Of a stretch of 7,664 bases of DNA, positions 7,632 through 7,664 are shown piece after piece. Location of the stretch: positions 1 through 7,664 of the forward strand of contig DAIDAH010000132.1 in NCBI GenBank assembly GCA_027310735.1, read 5' to 3'. The notes under the pieces are model-generated. The model ran no database searches and was not told the DNA's origin. It worked only from the letters and a program-made list of their open reading frames with translations. Source of the DNA: Methylotenera sp. GTDB taxonomy: Bacteria > Pseudomonadota > Gammaproteobacteria > Burkholderiales > Methylophilaceae. A program made the translations under genes and the position numbers. The stretch's first letter is position 1. Each line of letters opens with the position of its first letter.

Positions 7632-7664
7632 AGAGAAAGTATTTACATGTGACAAGTTCTTTAC

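Noticed and set aside
7627..7655. TTGTCA (7650-7655) with TACTGG 17 bp away as the sspB promoter
   Set aside because: The -10 candidate matches the consensus at only two positions; the extended -10 at 7601-7609 is much better.

Overview
The window looks like a bacterial phage-defence locus from a moderately AT-rich genome. Several families are reported in Gammaproteobacteria such as Vibrio and E. coli, but the sequence does not fix the host, and no housekeeping gene or RNA gene is present to help.

Layout: two gene blocks converge. Block 1 (+ strand, 1-2499) has three closely packed genes: the C-terminal part of an FtsK/SpoIIIE-type DNA-pumping ATPase that is cut by the left window edge, a four-helix membrane protein of no family I recognise, and a small protein of the nucleoside 2-deoxyribosyltransferase fold. 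Block 2 (- strand, 7594-2505) reads sspB (DUF4007), sspC (large P-loop ATPase) and sspD (PAPS-reductase-like ATP pyrophosphatase). This is the core of the Ssp single-strand DNA phosphorothioation system. The two blocks end tail to tail with only 5 bp between their stop codons.

How they may work together: SspB, SspC and SspD are known to put sulfur into the DNA backbone at specific sites, using sulfur mobilised by a cysteine desulfurase (SspA, or a host IscS-type enzyme). Neither an sspA nor the usual sspE restriction gene is in the window. The FtsK-like, membrane and deoxyribosyltransferase-like genes sit where a restriction or effector module would be expected. They may therefore be an alternative partner of the Ssp modification genes or an independent neighbouring defence unit; that link is inference from position only.

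Regulation: the sspBCD operon has a good extended -10 box placed so that transcription would begin at or next to the sspB start codon, with a small inverted repeat over the -35 region. Both gene junctions inside the operon are 8-nt overlaps of the form ATGNCTGA, which suggests translational coupling. The promoter of the + strand block lies outside the window.
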